Shown: positions 43,061-52,375, counted from the stretch's first letter. The stretch is 64,000 nt of DNA from Cloacibacterium sp. TD35 (GCF_028864635.1 NZ_CP104850.1:874001-938000); one strand, 5' to 3'. The notes: generated from the sequence alone by a model not told the origin. Program-made: numbers and translations.

Positions 43061-43358
43061 TCAAGGGAAACTCTAAGGAGATTCTAGTGAAGAAATATCA
43101 CTTTTCTCCATTGGTTATTTCATTATTCGCAAAATTATATACAATTATTTATATGTAATTTTATTTTTCATGTACATGTGGATAACTTTTTTTAAAAAAA
43201 ATACATTTTTTATAACTTTTTACTAAAAACTATTTTGAGATTAAAAAATTAATTTCTAATTTTGAAATACACTTTTGGTCTATCCCTCTGATTTACAAAG
43301 AAAAAAAGGGGTGAACCAAAGCTAATAACTTATCTATATTTTTATAAAATTCTTATTT

Positions 43359-43919
43359 ATGACGTATTTAATTAGCGGACAAGAATTACAAAAAGCCCTA
43401 GAGGTAATCGCAGAAGTAGTAAACCCTTTAAAAAAAGCAGAATCTGTTCTAGACAGACCATCTGATGAAGATTTATTGTTTTATGACAATGTCTCAATGA
43501 TGGAAAAGCTAATGGTCTCTGAAAGAACCTTGCAACGCCGCAGAAAAAATGGCGAAATAAGATTTATTCGCTTTGGTGGTAAGATTTACTATCCTAAAAA
43601 CTTTATGGTATTGCCTGCACATGAACCCGAAGTTCCTGAAGGTGAAAAAGACAATATAATCCCGCTTAATGAACATATCAGGCGACGTACTACGCCAAGA
43701 CCGAGAAGCAGAATAATAGATGTAGACCGATTGGCCAAAAGACTGACCTATTTCCCGAGGGGCGAAAATAAACATCGTCCTAAAGAATTAAAAAAATACA
43801 TCCAACACCTTAAGGTCAAACGAAAGCTGCACCACGCCACCCTACAACTTTGGCCAAAGAAAATAAAACTAGTTGGCTTGCCCAATATAAAAAGCAACAT
43901 TATTCCCCTAAAATTTTAA
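43359..43919 (+). CDS. HTH DNA-binding protein, excisionase-like
   Basis: A 186-residue protein. Residues about 45-85 (MMEKLMVSERTLQRRRKNG, FGGKIYYPKNFM) are a helix-turn-helix with a short wing, as in MerR-type or excisionase-type small DNA-binding proteins. The C-terminal 100 residues are very basic (RRRTTPRPRSR, KHRPKELKKYI, KVKRKLHHA) and would also bind nucleic acid. It is the only regulator-like gene in the glycan locus and reads away from the DUF6266 gene over a region of phased repeats. Its target is inferred, not known. Confidence 0.7.
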   Translation: MTYLISGQELQKALEVIAEVVNPLKKAESVLDRPSDEDLLFYDNVSMMEKLMVSERTLQRRRKNGEIRFIRFGGKIYYPKNFMVLPAHEPEVPEGEKDNIIPLNEHIRRRTTPRPRSRIIDVDRLAKRLTYFPRGENKHRPKELKKYIQHLKVKRKLHHATLQLWPKKIKLVGLPNIKSNIIPLKF

Positions 43920-43921
43920 AT

Positions 43922-43951
43922 AAAAAGCTCCCCAATTATGGGGAGTTTTTT
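43922..43951 (+). terminator. Terminator of the HTH gene, bidirectional
   Basis: The stem CTCCCC/GGGGAG has a 6-nt loop and is followed by T on the plus strand, with an A-tract before it, so it can serve both this gene and the convergent glycosyltransferase. Confidence 0.8.
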
Positions 43952-43957
43952 ATTTAA

Positions 43958-45088
43958 CTAATTATGAATGACTCGTCTTATTTCTTGTTGAAATTTATTC
44001 ATGTTATAATTTTCAATTGCGTGATGATAAGCTTTGTCTGAAAGTTGTTTGAGTAAAGCTTTATCTGAGAATAATTGGGTAATTAATTTTACAAATTTAT
44101 TTACAATTTCTTCTTCACTATTATTCTCTACAATAAACCCAGTTTTATTATTTAATACATGTTCAGAAATACTCCCTACATCTGTGGATATACAAACTAC
44201 CCCATTTGCCATAGCTTCTTTTATAACTACCGGAAATCCTTCTCTATAAGATGTAATCAGTAAAACATCTGATATTTCATAGATTTGTTTGAGTTCATTT
44301 GGGTTAATAATATTTTTCTGATAAAATTCATCTATTCCTTCAATGTTCATTTCTTTATGCCCATAAATCTTTACATTGGCAATTTCGCTTACTTTTTTTG
44401 CAATTTCTACTACAAGATGTACTCTTTTTTCCTTAGCAATTCTTCCACAAAAAATAATTTCTAGTTTTTCTTTATTAAAGTTTTTAATAGGTTTTGACTC
44501 AGGAGTATCTACTGCTATGTTTATAATTTTTATCCGTTCAAGATACTCATCTGATATCCCTTTTTCTTTATATAAATTGATAAAATCGTTTTTTGTTTTT
44601 TGATTAATTACTATTCTCTTGTCTAAAAAAGGAATTTTTTTTAGGCTGTAAACTTCTGCACCACCAGGGTCTGGTAATGAAAAAGCATGAAGTAGATCTA
44701 TTTTTTTTACTTTTAGGGGTAGATGATCTAGAATGTCATAGAAATAAGTATTGTTACACCCAAATATTGTTATTTTATTGCTGTTCTTTATGTTACTTAA
44801 TATTTTTAGAATAATAATTCTATAATAATAGTTATGCTTAAAATTATGATAATGAAAAACTTTAGCATGTTTTTCAAATTCTTCTAAAAAATGCATATTG
44901 TAGGATTTGTTAGTAAAAATTACTAGATTATCCTTTTTAGGAAAAGATTTCACGATGTCTAGGTGCACTTTTTCAGCCCCTCCTGTGTGAAAAACTGGAA
45001 AAATAAAAATGTTTTTTTTGTGATAAATTTTAAGAAATAATTCAAAAACATTTTTAAGTCTTACTATTTTAGATATTATTTGTGTCAT
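43958..45088 (-). CDS. Glycosyltransferase family 4
   Basis: A 376-residue GT-B transferase. The N-terminal domain has FHTGGAEKVHLDIV; the C-terminal domain begins EIIFCGRIAKEKRVHLVVEI and has the EX7E motif TSYREGFPVVIKEAMANG (about residue 280). It is much richer in A and T than the neighbouring rfb genes, as are the GT2 after it and the fragments near 46 kb, which suggests this stretch arrived separately. It overlaps the next gene's stop by 4 bp. Confidence 0.9.
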   Translation of the reverse strand: MTQIISKIVRLKNVFELFLKIYHKKNIFIFPVFHTGGAEKVHLDIVKSFPKKDNLVIFTNKSYNMHFLEEFEKHAKVFHYHNFKHNYYYRIIILKILSNIKNSNKITIFGCNNTYFYDILDHLPLKVKKIDLLHAFSLPDPGGAEVYSLKKIPFLDKRIVINQKTKNDFINLYKEKGISDEYLERIKIINIAVDTPESKPIKNFNKEKLEIIFCGRIAKEKRVHLVVEIAKKVSEIANVKIYGHKEMNIEGIDEFYQKNIINPNELKQIYEISDVLLITSYREGFPVVIKEAMANGVVCISTDVGSISEHVLNNKTGFIVENNSEEEIVNKFVKLITQLFSDKALLKQLSDKAYHHAIENYNMNKFQQEIRRVIHN

Positions 45089-45927
45089 AGACCAGAATTT
45101 TTAAGTAACCCTAAAAATTTACCAAGCTTTATCCACTTTGAATTATTTAATTTGTTTATTATGATTTCTAGTTTATTGTTCTTATTTAAACAAAAGTTTT
45201 CATAAAATAAATTTTCTATGTTAATATTTCTTCTTTCAGCAGCTTTTATTACTGCAACCCAATGCCAAAAAAAATATTTTTCTGAATTAGAAAAACTTGA
45301 CGCACCTCCTAGATGTCTTCTATACTTGTAAAGTGTTTTGTTAATATGAAATGAGGGTGCAATTTCCACCATTTTTAGATAAATATCTTGATCTTCGGCT
45401 CTTTTATTGTTCTCGTCAATGCCTGTAGTTTTTTTATAAATTGAATTTTTAAAGCAAGCGAAATGGCCTATACTCCAATCTAAATTAAAAAAATTATTAT
45501 TAAATGAAACTTTTTTTCCATAGTGAACATCAATAGGATTTAAATTTTCATCACATATAAAATAGTTTGAAAAAACAAGTCCAATTTTAGGATTTTGATT
45601 AAAAGCATTTATGGATTCTTCTAATGCATCACATGTTAAAGCATCATCCGGATCTAACCTTGCAAAAATTGGAGCTTCTGATAGTTCAATGCCTCTAATT
45701 AATGATTTTTGGTAGCCTATATTTTTTTCATTTTTAAAAAACCTGAAACGTGAATCTTCTGCGATTAAACTTTTTATAATTTCAACAGAATTATCTGTAG
45801 AACAATCATCTATAACTATGGCTTCCCAATTTTGTTCTGTCTGATTAATTAGGCTATTAAAGCAATCTGTAAAAAAATGACCGTTATTGTAATTGGCTAT
45901 AAGTATTGTTATTTTCGGTGTGTTCAT
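45085..45927 (-). CDS. Glycosyltransferase family 2
   Basis: A 280-residue GT-A transferase: PKITILIANYNNGHFFTDC, nucleotide-binding VIDDCSTDNS, metal-binding LDPDDALTCDA and NKRAEDQDIYLKM as the catalytic-base segment. It resembles the GT2 at 30.6 kb in motif layout. It begins 3 bp from the end of a truncated fucosyltransferase remnant. Its start overlaps nothing, and no -7 box was found, so it depends on upstream transcription. Confidence 0.92.
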   Translation of the reverse strand: MNTPKITILIANYNNGHFFTDCFNSLINQTEQNWEAIVIDDCSTDNSVEIIKSLIAEDSRFRFFKNEKNIGYQKSLIRGIELSEAPIFARLDPDDALTCDALEESINAFNQNPKIGLVFSNYFICDENLNPIDVHYGKKVSFNNNFFNLDWSIGHFACFKNSIYKKTTGIDENNKRAEDQDIYLKMVEIAPSFHINKTLYKYRRHLGGASSFSNSEKYFFWHWVAVIKAAERRNINIENLFYENFCLNKNNKLEIIINKLNNSKWIKLGKFLGLLKNSGL

Positions 45928-45930
45928 ATT

Positions 45931-46200
45931 TTATATTTTTATCCAATGAGAAGGTACAAAATCATCGATGTTAAATTGAGCTACTTCGGGATTAAACCAT
46001 TTTTTGGGTGCAATATTAATACTGTCTTTATAGGTAGAAAGCCAAGCTCCCCACCAACTAAAACTACTGTTGGCAATAATGTGATGCTTGCAATAACTCA
46101 TCAAAGCCATGTCTTTCCAAGCATTTTTTGAGTTTCCTTTTACGATGGTAAAGTTCTCTAAATTTCCATATTGTTTTATCGCAAAATCTTCGTCATCAAT
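45931..46200 (-). pseudogene. C-terminal fragment of a GT11 alpha-1,2-fucosyltransferase-like gene
   Basis: A 90-codon open frame, stopped upstream by two adjacent stop codons. It contains WKDMALMSYCKHHIIANSSF and SWWGAWL, the C-terminal motif of GT11 fucosyltransferases, then KDSINIAPKKWFNPE and a normal stop. The N-terminal two thirds, with the GDP-fucose site, are missing. It has no start codon and so is taken as a decayed gene end. Confidence 0.75.
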
Positions 46201-46361
46201 TTATCAAGTAAGAAAATGTTATTTTGAAAAAAAGGCATAAATGAAGCGTCTATCTTTACATTAGGGTTAGAAATTAACGATTCCCAATATTTTATTTTTT
46301 TTCTTTTATCCAGTTTATCAAGAAAAAAATCTATTATTTCCCACATTTTCTTTTTTATCAT
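46176..46361 (-). pseudogene. Short ORF, possibly the start of a broken acyltransferase gene
   Basis: A 61-codon ORF (MIKKKMWEIIDFFLD...) that overlaps the fucosyltransferase fragment by 25 bp in another frame. LISNPNVKIDASFMPF is faintly like the first hexapeptide turns of an acyltransferase, but nothing is convincing. It is best read as part of the same rearranged remnant, with a junction near 46200. I would not claim it encodes a protein. Confidence 0.3.
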
Positions 46362-46594
46362 TTTAAATCTATATCAATTTGGTTTATAATTTAAAATATT
46401 TGTAAATTAAACTAATTTGTACTTTATAAACAAATCAACCTATTGAATAATATATCTTTGTTGGTTAAATTTTTATAATGGTTGATTTAAGGAGCTAAGC
46501 TTTTATTATTTTATAAATTCTGATTAATCTTTTAAAAACATTTTTTATACTTTCTTTATCAATTTTAGAAGGGTATTAAAATTAGAAAGTTTTG

Positions 46595-47905
46595 TTATTT
46601 ATAATCGATGTTAAAAGATTGAAATTCTGTAGCTGAATAGCCATGTTGCATACCTTGTGGAAAATAATTCCATTTTCTTTCATTATTGATAAAATATTCT
46701 TCTTGAGCTTTTAGTACATTTATAGTCATCAACTCTTGTAGGTAAATACTCTTTTTTAAATTAGATAAAAGAGCATACAAATCAATATAATAATTGCCAT
46801 CCCTTAAAATCAATTCATCATATGAAAATATAATTTTAGTATTTTTTTTTGCTTTTGCAATAATTTCTTGTCTTTGAAATTGATTTCCAGTACATGTAAC
46901 TCCTTCACCATAAGAGTTTTTTATTTCAATATTAAACTCAATAGGTTCATCTGTTTCGCTGTTGTTTTTTATTTCAATTTCAATTGAAAAAGGCTTACCT
47001 TGTTCTAATTTGTTTGTAACTACATTATTTTGCTTAAAACAAAAAGTATTTAATACTAATCCTGTATTTTCAATTTTTTTTGAAAATTTATTTATTTCAA
47101 TTTCGGAGTAGTTACTCTCGAGATAATTTTTTATTACTTCTGTACTCGGGCCTTGTTCAAGAATGTAGCCATTTTTGAGTGAAATAGCATTTTGACAGAG
47201 TCTAGACACTGCTCTCATATCGTGACTTACAAATAATACGGTTCTTCCTTCTCCTTTGGAGACATCACCCATTTTGCCAAGGCATTTTTTCTGAAATTCC
47301 GCATCGCCTACCGCAAGTACTTCATCTACAATGAGGATTTCAGATTCCAGATGTGCGGCTACTGCAAATGCCAAGCGTACATACATCCCAGAAGAATATC
47401 GTTTTACAGGTGTGTCTACATATCTTTCTACGCCAGAGAAATCTACAATTTCATCAAACTTTCGGGTAATTTCTTTTCGGGTCATCCCTAGAATAGCGCC
47501 ATTCAGGTAAATGTTTTCTCTACCCGTCATCTCTGGGTGAAAACCTGTGCCTACTTCTAGCAAAGAGGCTATTCTGCCTTTGGTATAAATGGTTCCAGTG
47601 GTAGGTTTGGTTACTCGGCTCAAAATTTTAAGCAGGGTAGATTTACCAGCTCCATTTCTGCCAATGATTCCCACAGCATCGCCTTGTTCTATTTCAAAAT
47701 TAATATCTCGCAGAGACCAAACGTAATCGCTGTCTCCCTTGGTGCTTCTATCATTGGTTTCCCCTATTTTGAGATAAGGGTCTTCTAAGCCTCTTATTTT
47801 ATGCCAAAAACGATTCAGGTCATGAGAAATAGTTCCTGTGCCTACCTGCCCAAGACGATATTGCTTAGAAATGTTTTCAGCTTTTATGACGATGTTTTTA
47901 TTCAA
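46595..47905 (-). CDS. wzt: Polysaccharide ABC transporter ATP-binding protein Wzt-like, with C-terminal domain
   Basis: A 436-residue ATPase of the O-antigen/capsule exporter. Walker A is GRNGAGKST (82-90); the signature is YSSGMYVRLAFAVAA; Walker B is LIVDEVLAVGD. The Bacteroidota-type N-terminal insert SHDLNRFWHKIRG is present. Residues about 255-436 are a beta-rich extension like the Wzt C-terminal domain, which in E. coli O9a reads the chain-end modification before export. It starts with TTG, with no good ATG nearby. Together with the next gene (Wzm) it forms the transporter. Confidence 0.93.
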   Translation of the reverse strand: MNKNIVIKAENISKQYRLGQVGTGTISHDLNRFWHKIRGLEDPYLKIGETNDRSTKGDSDYVWSLRDINFEIEQGDAVGIIGRNGAGKSTLLKILSRVTKPTTGTIYTKGRIASLLEVGTGFHPEMTGRENIYLNGAILGMTRKEITRKFDEIVDFSGVERYVDTPVKRYSSGMYVRLAFAVAAHLESEILIVDEVLAVGDAEFQKKCLGKMGDVSKGEGRTVLFVSHDMRAVSRLCQNAISLKNGYILEQGPSTEVIKNYLESNYSEIEINKFSKKIENTGLVLNTFCFKQNNVVTNKLEQGKPFSIEIEIKNNSETDEPIEFNIEIKNSYGEGVTCTGNQFQRQEIIAKAKKNTKIIFSYDELILRDGNYYIDLYALLSNLKKSIYLQELMTINVLKAQEEYFINNERKWNYFPQGMQHGYSATEFQSFNIDYK

Positions 47906-47916
47906 TTTTTGTGAGG

Positions 47917-48066
47917 GTTATGGGGTTATGAGGTTATAAAGTTATGAGGTTATGAGGTTATAAAGTTATGAGTGATTTGTAATTAGTATTTGGTATTTGG
48001 TATTTCTTAATACTTTTTTTTATTCTTTTACTTCATTATCAAATTTTCAAATTATCACATTATCAC
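47917..48066. repeat. Three tandem periodic arrays between wzt and wzm
   Basis: 47917-47972 is seven 8-bp units (GTTATGGG, GTTATGAG, GTTATAAA, GTTATGAG twice, GTTATAAA, GTTATGAG). 47986-48006 is three 7-bp units (GTATTTG, GTATTTG, GTATTTC). 48035-48066 is four 8-bp units (ATTATCAA, ATTTTCAA, ATTATCAC twice). Together they fill most of the 170-bp gap between two genes that are usually adjacent. Confidence 0.8.
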
Positions 48067-48075
48067 ATCACTTTT

Positions 48076-48924
48076 TTACACAGTGTCCATGAATCCTTTT
48101 TCTACTTTGTTAAAAATAACGGTGCCTACCGCGAGTAAAATTAGGATAATAACGGTACTGTACAACAACATAATAGGATGGAATTCTCCCACACCCATCC
48201 ATGCGTATTTGAATCCTTCGAAAATGCCCGTTAGCGGATTGTATTTAGCATAAGGCTGAATTTTAGCAGATAACATAGAGGTGGGGTAGATAACTGGTGT
48301 AGCGTACATATACAAGCTAATCCCAAAAGACAAAAGCATGCTGAGGTCTCTGTATTTGGTAGTTAATGAAGAAAAAATCATTCCTACTCCCAATGCAAAA
48401 AGAGACATCAGTAGAATAAACACTGGGGTAAATAATACCCAAAGGTTAGGGGTTACTTCACCTAAATACCAATAGTATAAAAATACGACCAGAAAGAGTA
48501 AAAACTGTACCCCAAATTTCATGAGGTTAGAAATAACGATGGTGATAGGCATGACCAATCTAGGGAAATACACTTTCCCAAAAATACCTGCATTGCCCAC
48601 AAAAACATTAGAGGTTCCGCCGAGTGAACTCGAAAAATAATTCCATAAGGTTACCCCAGCTAAATAAAATAAAATTTTAGGGGCACCATCTGTAGAGAGA
48701 TTGGCGATATTACCAAAAACGATAAGGTAGACAACCGTAGTGAATATCGGGTTAATGAAAAACCAAAGAGGCCCTAGTATAGTTTGCTTAAAGCTAGATA
48801 CAAAATCTCTTTTTACAAACATATAGACCAAATCTCGGTAGTCCCAAACCTCTTTTAAATTTAGTTTAAATAAAGAATGCTCGGAGCTAATGATATTAGT
48901 CCATTCTGTGTTTTTATTTTCCAT
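48076..48924 (-). CDS. wzm: Polysaccharide ABC transporter permease Wzm-like
   Basis: A 282-residue ABC-2 permease with six membrane helices that exports the finished glycan with Wzt. The family start is DYRDLVYMFVKRDFVSSFKQTILGPLWFFI-type: the KRDFVSSFKQTILGPLW segment and ATPVIYPTSML are visible. The frame opens at a TTG at 48948, but I chose the ATG at 48924, which gives the usual MENKN- start. A TATTTTTG box lies 39 nt upstream of it. The 170-bp spacer after it is made of repeats. Confidence 0.93.
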   Translation of the reverse strand: MENKNTEWTNIISSEHSLFKLNLKEVWDYRDLVYMFVKRDFVSSFKQTILGPLWFFINPIFTTVVYLIVFGNIANLSTDGAPKILFYLAGVTLWNYFSSSLGGTSNVFVGNAGIFGKVYFPRLVMPITIVISNLMKFGVQFLLFLVVFLYYWYLGEVTPNLWVLFTPVFILLMSLFALGVGMIFSSLTTKYRDLSMLLSFGISLYMYATPVIYPTSMLSAKIQPYAKYNPLTGIFEGFKYAWMGVGEFHPIMLLYSTVIILILLAVGTVIFNKVEKGFMDTV

Positions 48925-48963
48925 TTGTGTTTTAATAATATGCACCAAAAAGAAGTTTAATTA

Positions 48964-48971
48964 CAAAAATA
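48964..48971 (-). promoter_or_regulatory. -7 box upstream of wzm
   Basis: The minus strand reads TATTTTTG, 39 nt before the chosen ATG. It could give wzm-wzt a promoter apart from the rfb genes. Confidence 0.4.
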
Positions 48972-49040
48972 TAGAAAATCTTCCTAATGGTTGTAAAAAA
49001 ATAGATGGACCTATTTCTACCTTATAATCAGGTAGTTTTT

Positions 49041-49898
49041 TTACAATAATTTTTTTAGATAATCGCCATAACCACTTTTGCCATATTTTTCGGCAGATTT
49101 TAGCAGTTGTTCTTTATTGATAAAGCCCTTCTTGTAGGCTATTTCTTCTATACAGGAAATTTTGAAGCCTTGTCTTTTTTCTAGAACTTTTACAAATTCT
49201 GAAGCTTCGTGTAGCGAGTCAAAGGTTCCGGTGTCTAGCCAAGCGGTTCCACGAGACATTACGCCCACTTCTAATTCTCCTTTTTCTAGATAAATTCTAT
49301 TAACGTCTGTAATTTCTAATTCTCCTCTTGGTGAAGGTTTCAGATTTTTGGCAATTTCTACCACAGTGTTATCATAGAAATATAAACCAGGAACCGCGTA
49401 ATTGGATTTCGGGTGTTGAGGTTTTTCTTCAATGGAAACTGCTTTGTAATTTTCATCAAATTCTACTACGCCATACCTTTCTGGGTCAGAAACTTGATAA
49501 GCGAAAACGCAACCTCCTTTTACGTCTGTTTTGCTTTCCAAAAGTTGAGGTAACCCACTTCCGTAGAAAATATTATCTCCCAAAACTAAGGCAACAGAAT
49601 CGTTACCAATAAATTCTTCTCCCAGAATAAAAGCTTGTGCTAAACCATCTGGAGAAGGCTGAACTTTATATTCAAACTTACAGCCAATAGAAGAACCATC
49701 TCCCAATAATTTTTTGAAACTTTCTTGATCTTGAGGCGTGGTGATAATTAAAATCTCACGAATCCCTGCCAAAAGCAATACAGAAAGCGGATAATAAATC
49801 ATAGGTTTGTCATAAACAGGCATGAGTTGCTTGCTTACGGCAATGGTAAGTGGATACAATCTAGTTCCTGAACCTCCTGCTAATATTATTCCTTTCAT
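49041..49898 (-). CDS. rfbA: Glucose-1-phosphate thymidylyltransferase
   Basis: A 285-residue nucleotidyltransferase forming dTDP-glucose from dTTP and glucose-1-phosphate. The signature is [11 protein letters not shown] (residues 8-18), with [21 protein letters not shown] and [20 protein letters not shown]. Length matches RmlA1. The dTDP-glucose goes to RfbB next door; rfbC and rfbD are absent from this window. rfbB stops 1 nt before its ATG, so the genes are co-transcribed. Confidence 0.97.
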   Translation of the reverse strand: MKGIILAGGSGTRLYPLTIAVSKQLMPVYDKPMIYYPLSVLLLAGIREILIITTPQDQESFKKLLGDGSSIGCKFEYKVQPSPDGLAQAFILGEEFIGNDSVALVLGDNIFYGSGLPQLLESKTDVKGGCVFAYQVSDPERYGVVEFDENYKAVSIEEKPQHPKSNYAVPGLYFYDNTVVEIAKNLKPSPRGELEITDVNRIYLEKGELEVGVMSRGTAWLDTGTFDSLHEASEFVKVLEKRQGFKISCIEEIAYKKGFINKEQLLKSAEKYGKSGYGDYLKKLL

Positions 49899-49899
49899 T

Positions 49900-50979
49900 T
49901 TAAGAATATTGTTTTTCGTAATATTTTTGATAATCTCCAGAAGTCACATTATTTAACCATTCTTCGTTTTCTAAAAACCAATCAATGGTTTTTGCCAAAC
50001 CTTCTTCGAAAGTTACACTTGGTTTCCAGCCTAAATCTTTGTTCAATTTTGTAGCATCAATAGCATAACGCTTATCATGACCTGGTCTGTCTTTTACGAA
50101 TGTAATCAGTTTTTCACTATAACCTGCTGGTTTTCCCAATTTTGCATCCATTTGTTTGATGAGTTCTTTAATCAAATCTATGTTTTGCCATTCATTCCAA
50201 CCACCAATATTATATGTTTCTCCCGTTTTTGCTTCATGGAAGATTTGGTGAATTGCTTTAGCGTGATCTACTACATATAGCCAGTCTCTGGTGTATTTTC
50301 CATCGCCATAAATAGGCAAAGGTTTCTCATTGATGATATTGTGAATACAAAGCGGAATCAGTTTTTCTGGGAAATGATTCGGCCCGTAATTATTAGAACA
50401 ATTAGAAATCACGAAAGGTAATCCGTAGGTGTTTCCGTAAGATCGCACGAAATGGTCTGAAGCTGCTTTGCTTGCAGAATACGGAGATTTCGGGTCATAA
50501 GGTGTTTCTTCGGTAAAGAATCCTGTTTCGCCAAGAGCACCATAAACCTCGTCTGTGGAAACGTGGTAGAAAAGATTTTCTCTTTTGCCTTCAGGGAAAT
50601 TTCCGTGAGTATGTTCTGGATTTAGCGTCCAAAATTCTTTACATAAATTCAGAAGATTTGCTGTTCCAAAAACATTGGTGTTGATAAATGCATTTGGGTC
50701 TGTAATGCTTCTGTCTACGTGAGATTCTGCAGCCAAATGAATAACTGCATCAGGCTGATATTTTTCAAAAATTGGTCTTAGTTCTTCAGGTTTTGTAATA
50801 TCTGCTTTCTCGAAAAAATAATTGGGTTTGTTTTCTATATCCTTTAAATTTTCGAGGTTCCCAGCATACGTTAAAGCATCTAGGTTAATGATATTGCATT
50901 CTGGATTGTTTTTTACAAATTCACGTACTACGTGCGAACCAATAAATCCCGCTCCTCCTGTTATGATGATGTTTTTCAT
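49900..50979 (-). CDS. rfbB: dTDP-glucose 4,6-dehydratase
   Basis: A 359-residue extended SDR that forms dTDP-4-keto-6-deoxyglucose. The NAD motif is [11 protein letters not shown] (residues 7-17), the active-site DEVYG and [10 protein letters not shown] (Tyr-x-x-x-Lys) are present, and [31 protein letters not shown] and DWLYVVDH match the family. The product feeds dTDP-6-deoxy sugars such as rhamnose, quinovosamine or fucosamine, but which one cannot be told since later enzymes are absent here. Confidence 0.97.
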   Translation of the reverse strand: MKNIIITGGAGFIGSHVVREFVKNNPECNIINLDALTYAGNLENLKDIENKPNYFFEKADITKPEELRPIFEKYQPDAVIHLAAESHVDRSITDPNAFINTNVFGTANLLNLCKEFWTLNPEHTHGNFPEGKRENLFYHVSTDEVYGALGETGFFTEETPYDPKSPYSASKAASDHFVRSYGNTYGLPFVISNCSNNYGPNHFPEKLIPLCIHNIINEKPLPIYGDGKYTRDWLYVVDHAKAIHQIFHEAKTGETYNIGGWNEWQNIDLIKELIKQMDAKLGKPAGYSEKLITFVKDRPGHDKRYAIDATKLNKDLGWKPSVTFEEGLAKTIDWFLENEEWLNNVTSGDYQKYYEKQYS

Positions 50980-50981
50980 GA

Positions 50982-52292
50982 TTATTTTATAGTTTTTCTT
51001 CCAATGGATTTATAAAAGAAGCCAGTGTTTTCTACTTGCTCCATAGAGAACATATTTCTACCGTCAAAAATGACTTTGTTTTTTAATTTAGAAGCCATTA
51101 ATTCAAAATTAGGGTTTTTGAATTCGCTCCATTCAGTAGCAATTAAAAGACAATCTGCGCCTTCTAGAGCACTGTACATGTCTTTGGCGTATTCTATTTT
51201 GTCTCCTAAAATATTTTTTACATTTTCTTCTGCTATGGCATCATAAGCTACCACTTGAGCACCTTTTTCTAATAAAAGTTCTATATTGTCTAATGAAGAA
51301 GCTTCTCTGATATCGTCTGTATTAGCTTTGAAAGCTAATCCCCACATGGCAATCTTTTTACCTTCTAGGTTTCCACCGAAATATTTTTCGATTTCGTCTA
51401 CTAAGATTACTTTTTGTTTTTTATTGATGTATTCAGTAGCTTCTAGAATTTTAAAATCAAAATTTTCTTCTTTTCCTGATTTTATTAATGCTTTTACGTC
51501 TTTCGGGAAACAGCTTCCTCCGTAGCCTATTCCAGGGAAAAGGAATCTGTGACCAATTCTGTCATCACTACCCATTCCAAGACGTACTTTGTCTACATCT
51601 GCGCCCACTTTTTCGCAATAATTTGCAATTTCGTTCATGAAAGTAATTTTCACGGCCAAGAAAGAGTTGGCGGCATATTTGGTTAATTCCGAAGATTTTT
51701 CATCCATGAAAATAATAGGAATGCCTGTATTGGTAAATGGCTGATAGATTTTTGCCATAATATCTTTTGCCTTTTCCGAAGAGCTTCCTACCACTACTCT
51801 AGAAGGGTTCATAGAGTCTTCTACGGCAAAACCTTCACGTAAAAATTCTGGGTTAGAAACTACGTCAAAAGGGATTTGTGTTTTTGCAGAGATTACCTCT
51901 CTTACCTTGTCTGCTGTGCCTACAGGTACAGTAGATTTGTTTACAATGACTTTGTAATTGGTCATCATTTCACCAATTTGGTTGGCTACACTGATGACGT
52001 ATGATAAATCAGCACTACCATCTTCTCCTGGCGGAGTAGGTAAGGCTAAATAAATCACATCAGACTTGTCTAATGCTTCTTTAATGTTGGTAGTAAAGAA
52101 TAATCTCTCTGCCTGTATGTTTCTAAGGAACATTTCCTCTAAGCCAGGTTCGTAGATTGGGACGATGCCCTGTTTCATTCTTTCTACTTTATTTTCATCA
52201 ATATCTACACAATATACTGTGTTACCAAGTTCGGCGAGGGTGGTGCCGGTTACTAGGCCTACATATCCGGTTCCTACTATTGAAATATTCAA
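50982..52292 (-). CDS. ugd: UDP-glucose 6-dehydrogenase-type UDP-sugar dehydrogenase
   Basis: A 436-residue NAD-dependent dehydrogenase that oxidises UDP-glucose to UDP-glucuronate or a related nucleotide sugar. The N-terminal Rossmann motif is VGTGYVGLVTG (residues 6-16), the catalytic Cys is in GYGGSCFPKDVKAL (about residue 260), and AMWGLAFKANTDDIREAS is the C-terminal family motif. Start is TTG; no ATG is in frame nearby. It is first on the minus strand, 2 nt before rfbB, with a TAACTTTG box 23 nt upstream. It implies a uronic acid in the glycan. Confidence 0.93.
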   Translation of the reverse strand: MNISIVGTGYVGLVTGTTLAELGNTVYCVDIDENKVERMKQGIVPIYEPGLEEMFLRNIQAERLFFTTNIKEALDKSDVIYLALPTPPGEDGSADLSYVISVANQIGEMMTNYKVIVNKSTVPVGTADKVREVISAKTQIPFDVVSNPEFLREGFAVEDSMNPSRVVVGSSSEKAKDIMAKIYQPFTNTGIPIIFMDEKSSELTKYAANSFLAVKITFMNEIANYCEKVGADVDKVRLGMGSDDRIGHRFLFPGIGYGGSCFPKDVKALIKSGKEENFDFKILEATEYINKKQKVILVDEIEKYFGGNLEGKKIAMWGLAFKANTDDIREASSLDNIELLLEKGAQVVAYDAIAEENVKNILGDKIEYAKDMYSALEGADCLLIATEWSEFKNPNFELMASKLKNKVIFDGRNMFSMEQVENTGFFYKSIGRKTIK

Positions 52293-52315
52293 AGCTTTAT
52301 GATTTTAAATTTATG

Positions 52316-52323
52316 CAAAGTTA
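52316..52323 (-). promoter_or_regulatory. -7 box of the ugd-rfbB-rfbA operon
   Basis: The minus strand reads TAACTTTG, 23 nt before the TTG start, placing the main promoter of the polysaccharide genes at the divergent rimP border. Confidence 0.5.
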
Positions 52324-52375
52324 GTGATTTTTTGAGTTCTCGGGGAAATTCTTAATCTTTTGAAAACCAACAATC

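Larger units (their letters stand above)
42706..43358. other. 650-bp non-coding region with helically phased short repeats
   Basis: No gene was found in this gap. Besides the DUF6266 promoter at its left end, it holds three sets of short direct repeats: TTGTC at 42814, 42824, 42834 and 42854 (10-bp steps), GTTCGAATCA-like 11-bp units at 42973-43005, and TGCACTTTGA 11-bp units at 43039-43060. Base composition here is less AT-rich than in the surrounding DNA until about 43120, then becomes very AT-rich to the HTH gene. Confidence 0.55.

Noticed and set aside
46449-46460. TATCTTTG box on the plus strand in the AT-rich gap
   Set aside because: No plus-strand gene follows and no -33 element is at proper distance; such boxes occur by chance in AT-rich DNA.
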